Source of the DNA: Vespa crabro
Taxonomy: Eukaryota; Arthropoda; Insecta; Hymenoptera; Vespidae
Length of the DNA stretch: 64,000 bases
Direction of reading: 5' to 3'
Assembly: GCF_910589235.1 (NCBI RefSeq)
Contig: NC_060956.1
Span: 7,942,999 to 8,006,998 of the forward strand
Position 1 is the stretch's first letter, and every line of letters begins with the position of its first letter. Positions 1 through 12,674 of this stretch are shown piece after piece. The position numbers and the translations under genes are program-made. Under the pieces are notes generated by a model. The model did not search any database. It was given only the letters and a program-made list of their open reading frames with translations, and was not told where the DNA came from.

Positions 1-2
1 CA

Positions 3-125
3 CGCTCGATAATGGTCGACGGGATGTTCGAACGAATCGATACGCTTCTCGGAAGGGTCGACGGTTTAAGGAGAGTGGAGCCGCTCTCGAAGAATTTCGA
101 TGAAGTTCGAGAGGTCCTTGATTAG
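3..125 (+). CDS. Possible 3' end of a coding exon, unknown protein
   Basis: Frame 3 is open from the window edge to a TAG at 123-125, giving 40 residues. The translation has a regular heptad-like pattern of hydrophobic and charged residues (core MFERIDTLLGRVDGLRRVEP) followed by NFDEVREVLD, which would suit a short coiled coil or amphipathic helix. After the stop the sequence changes at once to T-rich, non-coding-looking DNA. The stretch is more CpG-rich than what follows. I do not recognise the protein. It could be the last exon of a host gene or part of a retroelement Gag coiled coil. Another frame on the opposite strand is also open here, so the call rests on amino-acid pattern alone. The start lies outside the window. 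Confidence 0.33.
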   Translation, partial: RSIMVDGMFERIDTLLGRVDGLRRVEPLSKNFDEVREVLD

Positions 126-1290
126 AATTTTTTCTTTTTTTCTTTTGCGAAGCTTGTATCCGCATCTTCTCTTTAGGAGATGACCCTCTTCTCTTTTGTT
201 TTCCTTTTCTTTCTTTTGCGGACATACGCTTGATCAAGGGCCACGAAAGATCAGAGAGCTGATCGGATCCTTCTTTCACGAGAACCTGAATCTTCATTTT
301 ATGTTCATGTTTGTATTTTCTGTTTTCTTTCTCTATGTTACGCCAGAATTCGGAATGTCGATGAAATCACTCGAACACGTCATTCGTCGATCGTTGCACT
401 TCGAACGAAAAGTAATTCATCCTGGCAATAGATGTGTGCAAGAATCCGAAAATTACGAGTTGCATCGGGTCAAGGATTTTTTTCGTATCCGATCAGGTTT
501 CTGAAGGTATTATATTTCGACACTCGAGAACCCGAATTACATATCGAAATTAGTTTAGAACGCGTATTCAACAATATTCCTTTTATTAATATATAGTTTT
601 CAATAATAATATCAAACTTTTTTTGTGAAATAAATTTTCTTTACGTACTTCGATATAAAATAATATATAAATATTATTTTTAATTCAATAAAGTTAATCT
701 AAAGGTAGTTGTATGTATTTTCGAAATTCTTGAGAATCCCGACATCCTCGAGTCGCGAAATACTTTCAAACCCAACTCTATCTGATCCGATCTCTTTCCG
801 AACCGTCTGGAGCATTGGGTTCCCAACATTTTCGGATTCTTGCATATATCTACCTGGCGATCGTTTTTGTTGTTCTATTCGATTAATCGTTGAGAAACTG
901 CGAAAAAATACTTCGTTCTCGGAGGAGTGCATATAGAAACAATAAATGATACCATCAACGACAATGAAAACCAGTCTGTTTGCTATAATAGGTACCTATG
1001 CTGGCATAAGAACTCGATAAACAGGATCTACGGTACTTTGTGGTTACAATTTTTTTTTCTTCTTTTCTATTTCACGTGTATGATCTTGCATATATATAAT
1101 TTTTTAATTAAACCTATTCCAATTGGGTTTATTTAGCATTGTTATGAATATTAAAATAAATGATCTCTTCATCTCATTTTCTCAAATAATCAAAGGTAAA
1201 ATTTGTCGATTATCCTCGTGGAGAAAGGCAACTCTTTTCCATAGTGTTTTATCGATCTTTTGTGTGCACCACGAGTTGGATGAACGCCAA
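126..1290. other. AT-rich stretch without supported gene
   Basis: The open frames here (196-504, 709-936 and its overlapping reverse frame) show no recognisable motif, splice context or codon pattern, and I treat them as chance. Nothing else stands out. Confidence 0.5.
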
Positions 1291-1298
1291 GCAGAAAC

Positions 1299-1360
1299 AG
1301 AGAGAAAATGAGAGAGAAAGAAAGAAAAAGAGAGAGAAAGAGAGAGAGAGAGAGCAAGAG
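1299..1360. repeat. Imperfect (GA)n microsatellite
   Basis: Purine tract of GA and GAAA units with interruptions. It generates a spurious Arg/Glu/Lys frame at 1244-1432. Confidence 0.85.
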
Positions 1361-2251
1361 CGAAGAAAATTATCCGTTACAGAGGGAGTAGCAACCAGCA
1401 GCATCAACTCCAATACCGGGACCAATGATTAATTATCATGCAAAGTAGCGGTATCAGCGTTCTTCGTCCTTTAAAAGTACTCGTAAGCGAGCGTCGATGC
1501 GTGCGATGGCGGCAGCATATTAGCGGCATATTACCGACACGTTTCTACTGTCCTTCTGCCCACATACCTTTATATTGAGTGTTCGTAATCTTAACGTACT
1601 TGTATTTATCTACGTAGGAAAACGTACCTCAGCAAGAGATTACGTGTCCATTCATAGTGCAACGCGACTATTTCTTTTAACGAGTTCTTTTACAGCGACG
1701 CTCCAGTTCGCCTGTGACAGGTGACTTTTCCATTGGACAGATTTATTCTTAGTTGAGATTTTTGGTTTGAAATGAGGTGAATTAGAGGAATTATTCGATG
1801 GAAAAATTTGATGATCTTTTGTTCATGACGTGCTCTTGTATTAAGTCATATTTAAGGTTTTTATCATTCTTCATACTATTAATTAATTAATTAAATTAAT
1901 TGATTACAAAAAAGGTAAATTGTTTCGGTTTCATATATGTATTATTATATCATATTAATTATTTTTTTGCATTTGTATATTTATTTAAATAGTCAAAATA
2001 TTATATAACATTAATGAATGGAATTCAATATTTAAATGATTAATTTTTCAAATATAAGAATGAGAAAAATCATGGACTTTATGAATTGACAAGAAGATGT
2101 CTCCAGAAGAGATTTCTCTAAGAAGCAGCAAGTGCAGAAGCTAGGAAAACATAAGTATTCAGTGAAAGCGGAATGTCGATTGTTCATATGGTGTGTAAGT
2201 ATGAAAGATTACAGAGGGTGCATAAGAAACTCTTAACGCCCCGAGTAGAGC

Positions 2252-2255
<4 letters not shown>

Positions 2256-2312
<57 letters not shown>
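2256..2312. repeat. (GA)n microsatellite
   Basis: About 25 nearly perfect GA units followed by a short GGAGAGA tail. Frames on both strands read through it as RERERE or SLSLSL, so they are not genes. Confidence 0.95.
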
Positions 2313-2313
<1 letters not shown>

Positions 2314-2847
2314 CAAGGAGCTGTCGAAGAAGAAGAAGAGAAAACTGATAAAATACGCGCGAGTACGGAAGATGCATAAAAAATAGCAATAGGAAGGTTG
2401 TATTGGCAGTAACTTTGCAGCAATAGCTGAGATCGAACACAGAAACTGTCGGTCGCATATTTGCTCAATTTTTGTTGCCCTTTCATTCATAAGCGTAATA
2501 ATGAATGAGTGAGTCAACAGAAAAAGATCGATGTATTTTTACTTCAAGAAGTATGACGATAAAGACAAGGACTGTAACAACGAGAGATAATTGAAGGAAC
2601 TAACAATTCACCTTTCTTTTTACCATCTTTCTTTTTCTCATCTTCCTTTAGAAAACGTGTTTTCTTTTTTTGAGATTCTAAGGTATATTTGTAGCAAACA
2701 TGAATCTATGATGACTTTTATTTTGACTAATAACTTTTTATTTTGACCTCTCTCTCGAGAACTCTGATAGTAGGGTTAACAAATCGAATCTGCCCTAGAA
2801 GTCATAAGTCAGATTTCAGAACTTATGTAAGTATATTCTTATGCGCG

Positions 2848-2874
2848 ATTTCGCACGATTTGATCGTGCGAAAT
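2848..2874. repeat. Perfect 12-bp inverted repeat (hairpin)
   Basis: Arms ATTTCGCACGAT and ATCGTGCGAAAT are perfectly complementary around a 3-base loop TTG. The flanks are AT-rich and no gene is adjacent. It may be a cruciform-prone site or a remnant of a palindromic element. Confidence 0.8.
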
Positions 2875-3772
2875 GTTAATAATATTGCAACACCAGGCGA
2901 CAATGTGACGAAAGAGGTCGTCAGATATATATAGCCTTCATTTCTTTCTCTCACTCCTTTAGTATTCGATCGTACGGTTGAGTACAGTTAATCGTTTCCT
3001 TTAGAAGGGAAGAATCGGTAGTATCATCGTGCGGTTTGGGACAATCCGTTTGAAAATACGTTGAAATGTTCGGAGTATGTATGATGTGGTTTCTTTTATA
3101 AAGATTTCGAAGAATATATAAGTTAATGAAATAATTTAATAATGTTCTAATATGAGGAGCGTACTTACATATGTGCGAGAGTTCGAGTGATTAGAAAATG
3201 CTAATGATTGAAAGATGGCATTCATCTTTTAGTAGGAAAGTCATCGAAAAGATACGCATGCCGAAAGGGAAGTTTTCTTTCGTTCCCTTTCAAGGTGTGT
3301 GTTTACACGTCTCGGAGAAAGTCTCGAAGTTAGTGGTGCGTCATGAACGCGCGTGCATGCAGTAATGTTATTTACCCTACGTTTACACGGAAAACCTGAA
3401 ATAGTAAGTTTGCTTTGGGCGCGGTATCCCTTGGCGGCTCGCTACTCTCTTCTCCTTTCTCATTTTATTCTTCGACTCACATTCTCCTCGACGTATACGT
3501 ATCCTTACTACGGGTCCTCTTTCTTCGACTCATCTTTGTGAGCCACTTAGCGAGGAATCGTGGAGTGCAAACATGGGCTTCTTGGAGTCCTAAGAAAGGT
3601 TTTCTCGATTTTACGTGGGAAAAGGCTACATCCAAACGTTTAGTAAGATTCTTTTATTTTCTTCGAGTACACATTGGCTTCTCGGAAAATGGCTACCTTG
3701 GCAAAGAATTATTTTAAGATCCGTCTGATATATAAAAGTAGAAGCGATAGATACGGGTAGAATAGAATAGAG

Positions 3773-3885
3773 TAGAGAGAAAGAGAGAGAGAAGAGAGAG
3801 ATAGAGAGAGAGACAGAGAAAAAGACAGAGAGAGAGAGACAGAGAGAGAGAGAGAGAAAGAGAAAGAGGGAGAGAGAAAGAGAAA

Positions 3886-3924
<39 letters not shown>

Positions 3925-3947
3925 AGAGGGAGAGAGAGAGAGAGAGA
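3773..3947. repeat. Compound (GA)n tract with a 20-bp sub-repeat
   Basis: About 175 bases of purines. Inside it a unit of the form AAAGAGAAAGAGGGAGAGAG recurs near 3857, 3877 and 3917, so part of the array has grown by longer-unit duplication. The three long minus-strand frames across it are Ser/Leu artefacts. Confidence 0.9.
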
Positions 3948-4405
3948 CGAAGCAACGCAATGTCGTTTTCCACGCACGATTCTTCGTAAGGTCGAGGTGA
4001 GGAGACCCTAATGATTGTATACCAAGAGACTAGTACGGAGTTTAAAGAAACGGCGGATCTTGTTCTCTCCCGAGAAGAAGGGATGTGCACCTGTATCGAC
4101 CTCTACCGAAGTAATGCGGTTCAATTCCTTACAGAGTCATGATGCTCTTTTTACGCAAGGTTTTCAGATCAACGCGACATCTCGACTAGGAAACCAGTAT
4201 AAGGAAGGATAAGACTGATAGTTGGAAGAGTCTGAGCTCCTGAGAAGTAGCTACGATGAACGTAAACGTGATTCCACGGAATTAAATACGAGATTCGAAT
4301 TCAGTACTTCTCCACGAGCCTTACGGTATCTTGCCTACTCGAGAAGGGTATTCACTGATTTTTCCAGTTTCACTTGAAAAATATCGATTCATTTGATGTC
4401 ACAAA

Positions 4406-4428
4406 ATGGTATTACCATGGAATACCAT
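4406..4428. repeat. 8-bp inverted repeat ATGGTATT/AATACCAT
   Basis: Perfect arms at 4406-4413 and 4421-4428 around ACCATGG, followed by another ATACCAT near 4435. A wider nested pair lies just downstream: GTCGTAG/CTACGAC at 4442 and 4529, and GTTGGCGT/ACGCCAAC at 4483 and 4520. Confidence 0.6.
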
Positions 4429-4672
4429 AATGGGATACCATGTCGTAGATAAATATTATAGATGTCTGTTTATGTTCAATAAGTTGGCGTATTTAGGATG
4501 ATACTGGGCAGTTGCTTTAAACGCCAACCTACGACGATAACTATATTACTTTAACGACTATAATATATGTAGGGACAAGATAATTGAATTCCTAGTATTA
4601 CGAGGAACAAGCGATTAAAATTGAAACGAACTAGCCAATCACAAGAATAGGCATCCACCAAAATCAGTCATC

Positions 4673-4677
4673 CGGGA

Positions 4678-4740
<63 letters not shown>

Positions 4741-4763
4741 GGAGAGGGAGAGAGAGAGAGAAA
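4673..4763. repeat. (GA)n microsatellite
   Basis: About 90 bases of GA units with GGGAGA interruptions at both ends. It is part of a cluster of four GA arrays between 3.7 and 5.4 kb. Confidence 0.95.
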
Positions 4764-4917
4764 TTCAGTGGTAGCATCCGCATCGCATAATAAAATGCTC
4801 GAACCACGGAGTCTGCCTCGGTCCCCTTCGTTCCGTCATACATCCGGCTCTGGATTGGTAGAGCCGAATAATAATTCTGCGATGTTTCGATCTGCCTGGC
4901 GACGAAGCAGGAGATAA

Positions 4918-4919
4918 AA

Positions 4920-4960
<41 letters not shown>

Positions 4961-4961
4961 T
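4918..4961. repeat. (GA)n microsatellite
   Basis: Short GA array with AAAG interruptions, about 140 bases upstream of the TATA-like site at 5104. Confidence 0.9.
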
Positions 4962-5103
4962 GGTGAGGACGTTGTTAACATGTCGGCGAGGAATAATAAA
5001 GAGTAAATAGAGTAGAACGGGTTCGATCGTGCCGTAGCCACACAACGACGACTAGAAATTGTTCTGGTGGTGAGCCAGGTGCCAGGCCACCCTCGCGTAT
5101 CCC

Positions 5104-5112
5104 TATAAATAG
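5104..5112 (+). promoter_or_regulatory. Candidate TATA box
   Basis: TATAAATAG in a CTATAAATAGC context, directly downstream of a GC-rich segment (5068-5095) and between two GA arrays (4918-4961 and 5305-5357). GA repeats are known binding sites for GAGA-type factors in insects. No clear initiator motif is seen about 30 bases downstream and no supported gene follows, so this is only a candidate. Confidence 0.3.
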
Positions 5113-5304
5113 CACATCGAGAAAAGAGGTGCCTCGTTCTCGTCGTCTACCTTTTACTACGACGACGAAGAAAGAAGAACAGTATCGAATACGATCGAGT
5201 TGCTTCTGGTCGCGAAGAGATACAAGCCATCGGCTTCGGAATGGCGAACCGGATGCGACAGAGTTTGCGACTTCGAAGAGGACTTCTACCACCCAGAGTA
5301 AAAT

Positions 5305-5357
<53 letters not shown>
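5305..5357. repeat. (GA)n microsatellite
   Basis: About 25 GA units. It lies inside an open frame at 5129-5539 (136 codons) that becomes RERERE here; the rest of that frame is basic, Arg/Ser/Thr-rich and matches nothing I recognise. Confidence 0.95.
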
Positions 5358-5539
5358 CGCTACTCCTACTACCCTCTTCGTGTAAGACGAGAGATACAAT
5401 CTCTCGACCGACTTCTGACTCGAAGGCGCAGGTTTGTTCTATTCTCCACGACAAGACCTGCCGACGACGTTTAAGCGCTGTCAGCCTTGAAACGATGTTA
5501 ATCGCTCGCGCGAACACCCACGTCACGAGACGTCGTTAA

Positions 5540-7610
5540 CCCTCCGACGAAGCGCTGTCCGTGCGACGATGTCTCTTTTTGTTCGAGAACTCCATGAACG
5601 ATTCTCTTTTTCTTTTCTTTTTTTATTTATTTTAGTCTCCTTTTTCTCTATCGTATCTTGATCGAGGTCATCGCGTGATCGAAAGAAACAAGAAAGGAAG
5701 GAGCAATCTTCATTCCATGTATCTCTTTGCTTAGCTTTGCTAAGATTGTTTCTTTCCTTAGATCCTGTTTCCGTTATCAGGAAGGAGGAACACTCGCTGA
5801 TCTTGGTAATAAAAATTTCAGAAAGAAAGACAAAGAAAAAAAGAGAGAGAGAACGAGTAAGAAAAAGAGAAAGAGAGAGGGGAAAGCTTCTCGATGAAAA
5901 CTTTCGATCATATTTGCTGTTATTTTACAATAATTCCGAAGATATTTGTCAAAAGTTCGAAGCAGCGTCAACCGAAAATAAGAAAGAGGAAATAAAAGGA
6001 GGTAAAGGGAAATGTTGAAATAAGTATAAAAGAATACAGAAAATAAAGTAGAGAGTTTGTCGATGACAGTAACTCGAAATGGAGCAGTCATGAAAAGGAT
6101 TCATATTTTGTTACTATCTTATTACCAGCCTCATCAAATGGTCTTCAGGACTGATATTTCCTCTCCCACCCTTTCTACTTCCTTGTACTTTTTTTTATTC
6201 TTTTTTCTTTGCTCTTGCAGTTACGTTCTCGAAGTTGATGGCTGTGGGGAGTGAGAAGCAACGGTGTTTGGCGTTGGTGGCGGTGGAGGATGTTATTAAT
6301 CTCGGAATAGACGTCATGCGCGATCGAGGACGATCATGGCTCTCGGCGTACCTCATGAGGATAAATGGATAGTAGAGGAAGACAGAGAGGGAGAGAAAGG
6401 AAGAGGAAGAGGAAGAGGAAGATAGCATGGCTCGAGAAGGTGAGGGTGGAGGGAGAAGAACATCGATGTTTCCGAGAGTTCATTCTTCACGGTCGAGCGA
6501 CTTTTTCGTATGTACCCAATGCCGGACGATCAACGATCACGCTCAGCGTCGCGCTCGTTAAGCGACAGTTTCTTTTACTCTTGTGCTCGATGCGCAGAAG
6601 GCGAGAGAGATCATCCCTCCTCGAGTCCAAGACGAATGGTCGTATCTACTACCTCTGCCTGCTCCATTATCACAGTATAACGACAACGACGACGACTAGG
6701 AAGAATTTTCGAATCTACCGATGTGTTCGTGGATCGAGTTTGTATGCTTTTTCGAATCATTATGCTACCTAATCAAGGTCTCTTAGTACGAATATCTTAA
6801 TGAGAACAAATCATTTTCTTTTGGAAAATTTCAGGAATTTGTAAGGCCGTGAATAAAAATGTTGTAGATATCTAAGTAGTTAGGCATATATCTTTTTGAG
6901 GATAGCAAAGGAAATAAGATAATATCCCATCTGAGTAATAAATGGAAAATAGTGAATGCCGAAGTCTACTATTCTCTTACATAATTCTCGATTATCTTCC
7001 ATTGCCACGAGATTTTTTTATTTCTCCTCTTCAGTTCCCTCCGTATCCGCATAATTGTGCGAAAATCGGGAAGAACAATTGTAGGAAGTCAAGACAGTAG
7101 AAGGGTATATCGGTGAGCTTTGAATCCTTCAGACAGTTTTCTTTGATCATTCTCGCTCGTATCATCTATCGTTGCTCTGCTTCACTTTTCTTAATTATTT
7201 CTTTTTTTTTTTTTTGAAGATGGTAATAATAACGAGACGGATGGATGAATCTGATCTCATTTTGAAACTTGTTTGATTTTTGCTCTTTGTTTATATTTTT
7301 TGCATAAAATGTTATTTTATCGAATATGTTTTTATTTTTTTTAACTTTAAACTTAACACATTTAACATATTTGAAACTTGGCTCTGATATAACAAACATT
7401 CGTTCTTTTTTCTCTCTGAAGAGAAATTAAGAGGTTTAAGAGAAGGAAAGTAATGCCAAAGATATGACGTCAACCTGTCGTGCTAATTATTACTCGTATA
7501 ATCTAATGAAGGATAATACAAAAATGTTGTTATATGACTGAGGCTAGAAAATTTATTGTTGTAACAACTCAATTATCGATGGAAATTAATTCGCGATCAA
7601 AACAAAGTTT
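5540..7610. other. No supported gene; low-purity GA tract and plain AT-rich DNA
   Basis: An impure GA/AAAG tract lies at about 5821-5881. The 6290-6770 part is more CpG-rich, with GGAAGA repeats near 6380-6420, but has no recognisable protein. A perfect CRE-type palindrome TGACGTCA is at 7465-7472. Otherwise nothing was seen. Confidence 0.5.
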
Positions 7611-7616
7611 ATCTCT

Positions 7617-7618
7617 TT

Positions 7619-7668
<50 letters not shown>

Positions 7669-7672
7669 CTCT
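7617..7672. repeat. (CT)n followed by (ATCT)n
   Basis: A CT array passes directly into five or six ATCT tetramers, a typical compound microsatellite grown by replication slippage. Confidence 0.92.
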
Positions 7673-7933
7673 TAAAGACTCTTGGTCACCTGATATATGT
7701 TTGATCTATTTTCTAATAATAATGCGAAACATTTATGTATGTACTGTATAGTACACAAGGTATATACTTCTATATATACTCGTTTTGAATAATCTATTAT
7801 TCCGTCGTTAACACCTCTTTGCGATATGCTTTATCTCGTGAAAGGAATGTGATTGAAAACTATAAGGATTGCATTGGAAAATATATCCTGACAATGATTT
7901 TGTTAAATAAAAAATTGAACGTTATATCGTACT

Positions 7934-7992
7934 ATATCGTATGACCTACGATATGATCGATCGATCGATCGAGAAGGAGAGAGAGAGAGAAC

Positions 7993-8033
<41 letters not shown>

Positions 8034-8044
8034 AGAGAGAGAAA
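7934..8044. repeat. Inverted repeat, (GATC)n and (GA)n compound repeat
   Basis: ATATCGTA (7934-7941) and TACGATAT (7947-7954) form a perfect 8-bp hairpin with loop TGACC. It is followed by four GATC units and then a GA array to about 8044. Confidence 0.8.
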
Positions 8045-9212
8045 GTGTTTGTGTCGGTTACTAATGCCATGTGAATCTTCCTCGATACAATACAATTGTT
8101 TCTATGTTGTGAATTCAGTTTCCTATTATCGTTTTTTTTTACATTCTAAGCATAAAAGGAACGTTTAAGTAAGAACATGAGAAGGTTTTTGTTATTTTGA
8201 GCGAACGAAAATAAAGAAAAATTGATTAACCAATCTAATCATTTTCTTCTTATGAGTCTTATCTCACACTTGTGAAAAACATTTTGAGATTGTTATTCTG
8301 TACACAGAGTCGACTCTTCGAAGAGAACTGATCGTTGATGATATTCGGTAGCTTGGAACATCTAATTCGATGCGTCTTTCTGTGGCGAGGATTTCGTCGA
8401 AAGGTTCGATAGAAAGAATATTCTTACCTCATATACCGGATGCTATTTTTCAAAGGCCACTAAGATAAGCGGCCAGAATTGATCGATTCGATATATGTAC
8501 ATTTCGATCAAATTAGAACTGGTCCTCTCTCATTTAAAGATATTTGTATTCAGCGATATGATGTCATAAAAATAGTTCGCGACTAAATGATATGACGTCA
8601 GATTATTGCGCGATCGTTCAAAATCAAAATAACAAAAAAAAAAAATGTCGAAGGAAGAAAAAAGAAACATCGACCTCTGCCAGTGTTTAGTTCACGAACT
8701 CGAATACCGTACGAAAGCATTTTCGCATCAACTCCGAGCGCTCTTTATTGCTCTTCTCCACTTCTTCGTAATGTGTACGCGCAATCGTACTCAATTCCAC
8801 CTTCTTTCGTGGCTTCGGCTTACGGTACTTGCTTTCCCAGAAGTTTGCTACGCATACCATACGAAATCCCCCTACCAACTCGTTCCCTTTCATTAACAAC
8901 TATAACAAGACGTCTTTCTTCGCGAATCCACCAAATATGGAATATCTACAGCTTGCTGGCTAGCTAAAGCTAGAATAGTAAAAAAACAAAAACGTAATTG
9001 AAGCCTTCGCTTGGACTCCTCGCGCAATTCTTCAAGAAAAATAGAAATTTTGCGGCTGCGTATACCGAAGGTGATTCGACTTTGTGTTACGCTCGGCTAC
9101 TCTACACTCACGATTTTATCGACTATATCCGTGTCTTTCCGTACCGTGGAACGACCATGCAGTAATTAAGCGTGATTCTTCGCTTGATTACGCGGAATCC
9201 GTTCGGACGATA

Positions 9213-9213
<1 letters not shown>
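8045..9213. other. No supported gene
   Basis: AT-rich DNA. The sequence GATATGATGTCA (near 8557) is echoed by GATATGACGTCA about 30 bases later, the latter holding a perfect TGACGTCA at 8593-8600. The open frames at 8645-8967 overlap in several registers and show no family motif. Confidence 0.45.

Positions 9214-9268
<55 letters not shown>
9214..9268. repeat. (TA)n microsatellite
   Basis: About 27 uninterrupted TA units. The frames around it read IYIYIY and are artefacts. Confidence 0.95.
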
Positions 9269-9271
<3 letters not shown>

Positions 9272-9383
9272 CATTGTGCATTTTTTTGTGTTTCGTTGAA
9301 AGACTCGGAAAGATGAGAAAGTGTGTAGAGAAAGAGAGAAGAGAAATGGTGTAGGATAACCTGTGTCACCGGTCGTTAATAAC

Positions 9384-9386
<3 letters not shown>

Positions 9387-9435
<49 letters not shown>
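9387..9435. repeat. (CT)n microsatellite
   Basis: About 24 perfect CT units, 120 bases after the TA array. Confidence 0.95.
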
Positions 9436-9438
<3 letters not shown>

Positions 9439-12400
9439 TTCTGGCGAAACCACTTGAAATATGTATTTTGTTATTACCGGAAGTAGGCTAATAGAGCAGG
9501 TTTACTAGACCCACTAGACTACATTTCTTTATGTTTAGACGAAAACAAGACTGCCCCTAAAACGTTTTAAATCATTCGTTGACCGGTTGACCGAATTCAG
9601 TAAGTTCGGTAAGCAAAGTCAGGTCCATTTATAGAATCTTATATATGTACATACGCGTAAAAACGTAAAAACAAAGATACATTTTCGAGAATCATCGAAA
9701 TCGATAACCTTGTACTCGTGAAATGGATCGCCGTGACAGATCAAAGAAATGAACCGACTGTAGGAGTTTATTAATGTTTTTAAAAGCATTCAGCGTGAGC
9801 TCGTACAGTTACGTGCAAGGGATCTCAAGCTGGCAGCGTGGCAAACAAACGTACGGAATCATACGCGCATTGAAATTCCCTCCAATCCCTTCAAAGCGAG
9901 TAGCCGATTTTTATCAAGTACATGACCGGTTACTGGGCGAAGAGCTCATAAACTGCATTCGACATAGATGCACGGGCAAGCACGCGAGGAATACGAATGG
10001 TAACGCACCTTCCAGAAGAATAAGAGTACCATGAGCGAATGGATTCTTTTCGTATGGAATTGTTTTTCGTCGACTATGTCGCCTGATATAATACGAAGTA
10101 ATTAACATGAACGAAAGAATCACTTTTCGATTTACTTACGATGCATTTATATCTACCTCTTTTATATCTACATTCTTTTTGAAACGTTTCGATAAAAAAC
10201 TATCTAACGTACCATCTATTATAATTTACTACAACGCGAAAATTTGATAATCACGAAAAATGTGAAATATTTCAATTATTATTTATAATATGTTAAAAAA
10301 GATTCACGAGCGAAGAGTAAAACAAATGTCATTTAAGCGAGTTACATTTATTGTGTAAGTTGTTGGATCATTGATCATGATCCACCGTGTGTAATTCTAA
10401 TACGAAAAAGAATTCAGTTACAATGTCAGAAATAGAAAGATGTCGCGGCTAGAAAATTCTTTAATTTTTAATAGAAATGTTTGAACATCTTTTTACCTTA
10501 TTCACATCTTTATCCTATTTCGAACTCCCTTGAAATAAAAATTCAATTTTTAGTGACATCTAAAGTTTTACACTATCTAACGACGTAACGGTAATTCACT
10601 AATTTCTTATTAATAGATTCACGCGAGTCCACGGAGCTTTCTTTCTCACGTTAAAAAAAAAAAGAACGTTTTTACTAGTCGCTATGTCCCTATCTCTATC
10701 TTTTTTACTCGTATATCTCGTCTCGGGTCAACGTCCGTTTCGTCAAAGAAATTTCATCGTGGGGACGCGACCGGTTCATTTGTATTCACGTCTCGTAATT
10801 CCGGAGCGTATCCAAATTCTGCAATAATCGCCACGAAGCACGTTCGTGATTTCGTGAGAGCGATGTACCAATTTTCGTAAATCGAGATATTTCGAGAGAA
10901 GATAAAGGAAAGGCATAGTATATTTTGACGAATACAATTCTGATATTTTAGAATGATAAAGATGAAAGAGAAAAAGAGACATCAAAGCTTAGAAAAATGT
11001 AGGTTTTATGGATCGTTGAATGAAACCAATGAACTCAACGTTTTTCGATGACTAACGACATTGAATTCTCGATCCTTTTAAAAAAAATGTCCGATGTTTT
11101 ACGATGGGCAATGACGACGATCGATAGGTCGAATGCCTCGATAGACATCGAACAGTTCGATTGCTTTGAGAATTACGTGATCGGCCGACCGTCCATCAGC
11201 CTCAAACGATCGCAGCATCGTCCTTTCTTCCCATGCACGAGCGTCTTTTTTGAAGACGACGAGTGGACAAGTGTCAGCATTATCTCTCTCTCTTCCTCTT
11301 TTTTTCTTTCTCTCGCTCTTCATGGCTTTTAGTATTCGGTATGGCTGTGGGAGCACACTTACTTGGTCACTCACTTTCATCTATATGTACATTCTACATG
11401 ATTGAAACGTTTACTCAAGCGAAGATTGACTTATCCATAACTTCGTAAAATATCTATGCTTTCCTTACGCAAGGTATTATAGTTTAAAAGTAATTTCACT
11501 TCGTTAATCTGCCTGTCGATAAATATTATAAAAATTTACGAAAGAATAGATGCGCTGAAATAAAGAAAAAATTGAGAGTGAAAAAGTATGCGTTGAAGAT
11601 CGATCGATAGCTCTTGGTAATTTTATTTTTTAAGGATTTTTACTTTCAATATAAATGAGACCAATTTTATTTTTCCTTTCACTCGAGCACGATCAAGATC
11701 TCTCTCTCGATCTTCAGAAGGACCACGTTAGGCCTCGATTTGCTACGGTTATTGCCCCTCTCGGATCGCGTGAGCATAATCGCTTCTTACTTACACCCCA
11801 TTACTTCATTTTATTTTCATCGCTGCACCTAACGAGCAGTAGAACCGGAATTGCGCGCTACCCATCCACGATACGGGCAAAAGGCGGTCTCGGTAATTAG
11901 CGTTTGATAATTAGTTATTAGTCATTGATCACGTAAGAAACATTCTGCCTTAGATGTACTTTGCGTTCTTAACGTAGATCTATCGTCAACGAGTTTCACG
12001 AACGTTTTGAATTTTTCATCGTTTTTACTTTCATAGACTCTATTATATAATGATCACTATTAATTATCTATTTATGTTATAAGCGATAAATATAAGAATT
12101 TACTATTTTAAGTTGAAATATGAAAATATTTTAGAACAAATTATTTTATACAAATTTACGAATAAAAGGACGTTAATTAAAAAAGAATTTAATTATGATG
12201 GATCCTAATGAGAATAGAGAAAGTCTTGTAAAGACAAGTGAATCGAGAATAGATTATTACAGATTTTGTTTTTCGATAGATCGATTCAAACATGAGAGAC
12301 TGAGATCATATAAATCAGTGTTTTTTCTTCGATAGAATAGATTATTTATCAGATCAATTTTTATAGATTATAAAAAAGGAAGAATTTTGCGTAGAAAAAT

Positions 12401-12640
12401 GAAAGATCATTAGCCAGTAAATCAATATAATAGAAGTTGTTTTATGTGTTGAATATGTTTTTCTCACTCCTCTTATTGACTTCTATTGTTTTTCAAGTCG
12501 AGTAAATTGTTTAGATCACTAATCTATTCGAAATTTTACTTATCTTATTTTTGTTGAGTCATATAATATACATAAATAAATACAAGACGAGATATCATGC
12601 AAAATTTTACGATGCATCGTATACATTGGCTTAATTCTAT

Positions 12641-12674
<34 letters not shown>

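Noticed and set aside
3626..4090. 154-codon minus-strand open frame
   Set aside because: It is mostly SLSLSL/LFLFL from the GA tract, with overlapping frames in the other registers of the same strand, so it is a repeat artefact.
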